The notes below the pieces were generated by a model. The model saw nothing but the letters and a program-made list of their open reading frames with translations. It searched no databases and was not told the origin of the DNA. Shown piece by piece: positions 60,441 to 64,000 of a stretch of DNA of 64,000 nucleotides. A program made the translations under genes and the position numbers. The DNA comes from Chrysemys picta bellii (taxonomy: Eukaryota > Chordata > Testudines > Emydidae). Position 1 is the stretch's first letter, and the number at the start of each line of letters is the position of its first letter. Location of the stretch: the NCBI RefSeq assembly GCF_011386835.1, contig NC_088791.1, forward strand, positions 126,828,943 to 126,892,942, read 5' to 3'.

Positions 60441-60672
60441 GGGCTTGTCTATGCACACACGATGTGCTGCTTTAACTATACTAGCATGGTTAAGTAGTCA
60501 AATCCTCTAGTGCAGACAACGTTATACCAGCATACTTAAACTGGAATAGCTTTACAGAAAGGAGAATGAACTATACTAGTATAAGGCACTTTTATACACA
60601 TCCACACTAGCAATGGTGCTACTGTTAAAAAACCAAAACACACTGGTATAACTTTTATGTGGAAACCAGGCC
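60441..60672. mobile_element. Harbinger-type MITE
   Basis: Flanked by TTA on both sides (60438..60440, 60673..60675). Ends GGGCTTGTCTATGC and the complement GGCCTGGTTTCCAC are partial inverted repeats. Inside, 'aactatactagcatgg' and 'aactatactagtataagg' recur. Confidence 0.75.
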
Positions 60673-60734
60673 TTATGTCTTCTTTTCATATCACTTTTTT
60701 TCTTTTGATGTTCAAAAGATGCATGAAACAATCA

Positions 60735-60824
60735 GACCTGGATTAACTTTTTGTGGGCCCGGCCCCAAACACATTTATGGGCCCCCCTGGGGAATGAAGG
60801 GGCCAAGGGCAAGAGCACAGCGCG
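60735..60824. mobile_element. Probable left part of a second element interrupted by the hAT
   Basis: 'cagacctggattaacttttt' and 'gtgggcccggccccaaac' resemble the start of another hAT-type MITE I recall from turtles; GC-rich text resumes after 61914. The exact right half was not resolved. Confidence 0.4.
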
Positions 60825-61914
60825 CAGAGTAGATTTGATTTAAATCACTAGTCAGGAAGACTCGATTTAATCATGGTTTTCTATATACAAATGCATTCTT
60901 GTTGGTTGTTATAACCTTAATACATATTCTTCACAACTCAGAGATACATTTTTAGAAGGTACACACTATACATTTTTAAACAGTAATTTATTTTGAAAAC
61001 TTTTCAGATGAGTTTTAAAGCTATATCAGAAAATGAATGATTGTTTGGTTACTTCATTTGCCAAAGATAATTGAAGCAGATATTTATGAAGTCATTGGGA
61101 GGTGAACTATCTCCAATTCAACAGGTTAATCATTAATATTTGGAGGATTTTCTTGCCAGGCTGTATTAGGAAGAGATCATCACCAGATAGAAATTTAAAT
61201 TGTTTTATTTAACTAAAACCACAATGTTAAGTATTCTGGATTTTTTTTCTTCAACAGCAGACATGATATTTTACAAAAAAGCATATGTCCCTCGCTTCTC
61301 ACATTTATCTCCAGACTTCCTCTCCTTGTCCAGATCTATTCTGACCTCAACCATCTTCTATTCATTTAACTTTTTGAAACTTTTCACTTTTAAAGAGCGG
61401 TAAGGGATTGACTCTGTGTACACAAATTTGCAGAGGGACAATAGAGTTGAGGTCTGTTATTTCTCACCTCTCTCTCTATATATATATATTTATTTAAAAA
61501 CATTTTTGCTGTTAACAAGCATGTTACCTCTGGAGACACAAATCCACAGTTTGAGAACTGCAAAACTAAGCATCTCTGATGGGATCTTCTAAACTGAGCA
61601 CTGAGTCCCATTGGGTAGATAGAAAGATTAACCTAAATAATCTATACAGAAGCCCCTGGAACCCCATAAAATTGGGTCCCTAATCCATGAACTATTAGAA
61701 CTCATTTAAAAAAACTTTTCTTAAAAATACATGAATATATTGTCTCATACTATAGAATTAGAATTTATAATCCCTATTCCATGATCAGATATAATGTATC
61801 TCAAAACTATCTTTAGATACGTTTTTTCTTTAAAAAATCCGATTTAACTTAAAAAAATCCGAGTTATTTATTTATTTATTTATTTAGAAAAGTCATTGAT
61901 TTTTATACATCCTG
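60825..61914. mobile_element. Nonautonomous hAT element, ~1.1 kb
   Basis: Starts CAGAGTAGATTTGATTTAAA and ends 'attgatttttatacatcctg', an imperfect inverted match. Flanks acagcgcg (60817..60824) and acagcggt (61915..61922) share ACAGCG. The interior is AT-rich, with (TTTA)n at 61866..61886 and (TA)n near 61475, and codes for nothing recognisable. I recall 'gatttaaatca' elements of this kind as widespread in turtles. Confidence 0.75.
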
Positions 61915-62013
61915 ACAGCGGTGCTGGGGGGAGCGGGAGGAAGAGGAGGATTGGTCCCCTGCTTCCACACACTGCAGCTAAGGTTCAGCTCTTGCATTTA
62001 TTTAACAGCTCAC

Positions 62014-62107
62014 AAGCGTCTGATGAAGTGGGCATTCACCCACGAAAGCTTAAGCTCCGATACTTCTGTTAGTCTTAAAGGTGCCACAGGACCCTTTGTT
62101 GCTTTTT
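62014..62107 (+). repeat. Dispersed repeat, copy 2
   Basis: 'tgatgaagtgggcattcacc', 'cacgaaagcttaagctcc' and 'aaaggtgccacaggaccctt' match copy 1 at 25129..25226 throughout. Confidence 0.8.
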
Positions 62108-64000
62108 AAAGTGTATGTAATTCTGTTCTTGAAAGCAACTCTGTATGACATATTAAGGTTCTGGGTTCATGACCTCTCAATGAGTCCCAGCTCCTTTGGC
62201 TTGGTTTTAAAGCAAATGTGTTTCTTTCTAAATGCCAGTCCTGCAGACACAACCAAGGATCTCAAAAGCCACGTTGGATTCCTCCCATATTGTGCATCAG
62301 CAGCCATAATAAAGACTCTGCAGATCAGATTCCGCCTTCAGTTATGTCTGTGGAACCCCACTGTCTTCAAATTTTGGCACAGGTGCAATTTAGGTAAGAA
62401 TGGGGGGGGGGGGGGGGAGGAGAAAGAAACTGGAACTTACAGTAGTTAGCAATTCTGATAATAAGGAAATCTAATTCTTTCCTCAGTAGCTGGTTGGCTC
62501 CACAGGACTAAAAAGCAGTAAAACTTAAAGTAAAGCAGACAGGCTCCAAATACAGTTAGATTTGTTCAGAAAAATTACGCCAATTTTATGAGGTTATTTT
62601 CTCTGATCATAGCAGCATTTTAAATACTCTAGTACCCCAAATAAATGGGTTATGAGTGTATGAACACATTTCTAAAATGACAAAATTCTCCCCCCCAATC
62701 TCATTTTTGTTTACAAGGTCCATTATTATCAACGCTTTCTCAATTCAAATCTCCTGCATTCACTGCACTAGAAACACTGCATCCACTGCAGTATACAGGC
62801 TACTAAAATTAAGGGCGATCTCCTCCACAAGTGTAAGTCAGTGCAACTCTATTGAAGTCAATAAGTTACACTGAATGACACCAGCTGAGAATCTAGCCCC
62901 AAGTCTACTTTCAAGAAAAAGACATAAAGCTTAGGAAACTTTCATGTTTGCACTCTTATCGTATACCCAATGGTTCCCATGCAAGTTAAATCATTCAATG
63001 ACTGTGAGAAGAAGGTTAAATTGCATCAGTTGCAAAACTACTTTTTCTCCCCTATGATCCTCTTAGCAAGCACTTTATTGAATTTTATGAAAGAGTTTCT
63101 TCTCTGTTTAAATAGGCCCTGTATCCTTTGAAAAGCTCCCTTTGAAGTTATTGGGTGACTATTAAAACTAGTCTGGCAACCTGAGTAAGATCTAGAATGA
63201 TTCTGCAAGCACCACAAGGAAATGTATCAACATATTATTCACCCACTAATGCGTAACTGCAAACTGCTTATTATCCCTTCCCTCTTTCCTGAAGCACTTA
63301 AACATGATGAAGAGGAACAGGGAGGCCTGTATGTCAGGTTGCCTTCCAGTAGCCAGCCCTTTTATTCCTAACTGAAGGTTTGCTTAGTTGTTTCATTTGT
63401 TAATACTGCAGACATAAGCAACAACCTAAGGGACTGTATCAGTCCATGGCTGGTTCTATATTGTTTAATGATTTAAACATCGAAGAGCCAATAAAAAGTG
63501 GAAGGCCCTTCCCCTTTATTATTCATTATTTGTGTTACTATAGCACGTAGGAGCCCTAGTCAGAAATCAGGACCCCATTGTGCCAGACGCTGCACAAACA
63601 TCTTACTTCTTGCTGAAGGGTAGCTCTACATTGAATTTTTAGTCCTGTTTTAATAAACATGATGGTAAATTCTAGTGTAGACAGGACACTAGAAGAAACA
63701 TTTGTGTAGTGTCCATTCAAAAATTTACAGTTATGTTCATTACAATGTGACTACAAATTCAAGAATAGACATACTCAAAAGGAAACTAGTCCTCACACAA
63801 TAAGGTTTGCCGCTCTTGGGAAGTTTTAACCAATTCCAGAAAGAGACAACAGCCCAACCTACACAGAAGAGACAATTTAACATAAAGGGATCTTCACATA
63901 TGAAAACTGTATTTTCAACATTTAAAATGTGTTTTAAAAACTACAAACTTTACACCTTTTACATGCAGCATGTTGAATTCATGTATTTACAGTTCTATTT
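62108..64000. other. Non-coding end of window
   Basis: It contains a 16-G run (62402..62417), a relic repeat at 62808..62900 ('gacaccagctgagaatctag'), and a reverse SINE tail at 63527..63603 ('taggagccctagtcagaaat', 'attgtgccagacgctgc'). No exon is seen. Confidence 0.5.

Overview
The window is vertebrate nuclear DNA, most likely from a cryptodiran turtle. There is no prokaryotic-style gene organisation. The interspersed repeats are those expected in turtles: CR1 LINE 3' ends, tRNA-derived SINEs with a 'cctcagttt...tctgtaaaatggg' body, MIR-like SINEs, PIF/Harbinger, hAT and pogo/Tigger MITEs, a DIRS-type tyrosine-recombinase retrotransposon, and LTRs. The species call is inference from these families; no alignment was run.

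Host gene content is one exon. On the minus strand, 8612..8760 is a clean 149-bp coding exon (acceptor AG, donor GTGAGT, no stop) whose 49 codons match my recollection of the N-terminal part of KIAA0930. The gene would run right to left, so most of the window would be intron upstream (8761 onward) and downstream (below 8612) of this exon. I found no other exon of it.

The two largest features are transposons. At 25499..30281 lies a 4.78-kb PIF/Harbinger element with TAA target duplications, short terminal inverted repeats and both expected genes: a two-exon Myb/SANT-like gene on plus and a DDE transposase on minus, tail to tail. Each is broken by only a few lesions. At about 42614..47442 (minus strand) lies a degraded DIRS-like element with gag, RNase H and tyrosine recombinase remnants, inverted ends and an internal complementary region, but no recognisable reverse transcriptase palm.

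The rest is intronic or intergenic DNA with small elements. Region by region: a long hairpin (125..459); CR1 (1974, 5983, 17595, 17979, 51481, all minus); Tigger-like MITEs (2955, 8269); hAT-type MITEs (4162, 6037, 15460, 36604, 54359, 56581) and a larger nonautonomous hAT (60825); Harbinger-type MITEs (16123, 34244, 41421, 54174, 59485, 60441); SINEs (13842, 14645, 20335, 42005, 52745); three LTR-like blocks (32101, 55436, 56846); a degenerate 55-bp tandem array (22941); old palindromic repeats; and many microsatellites. Functionally the window is an intron that has served as a landing site for several transposon superfamilies.
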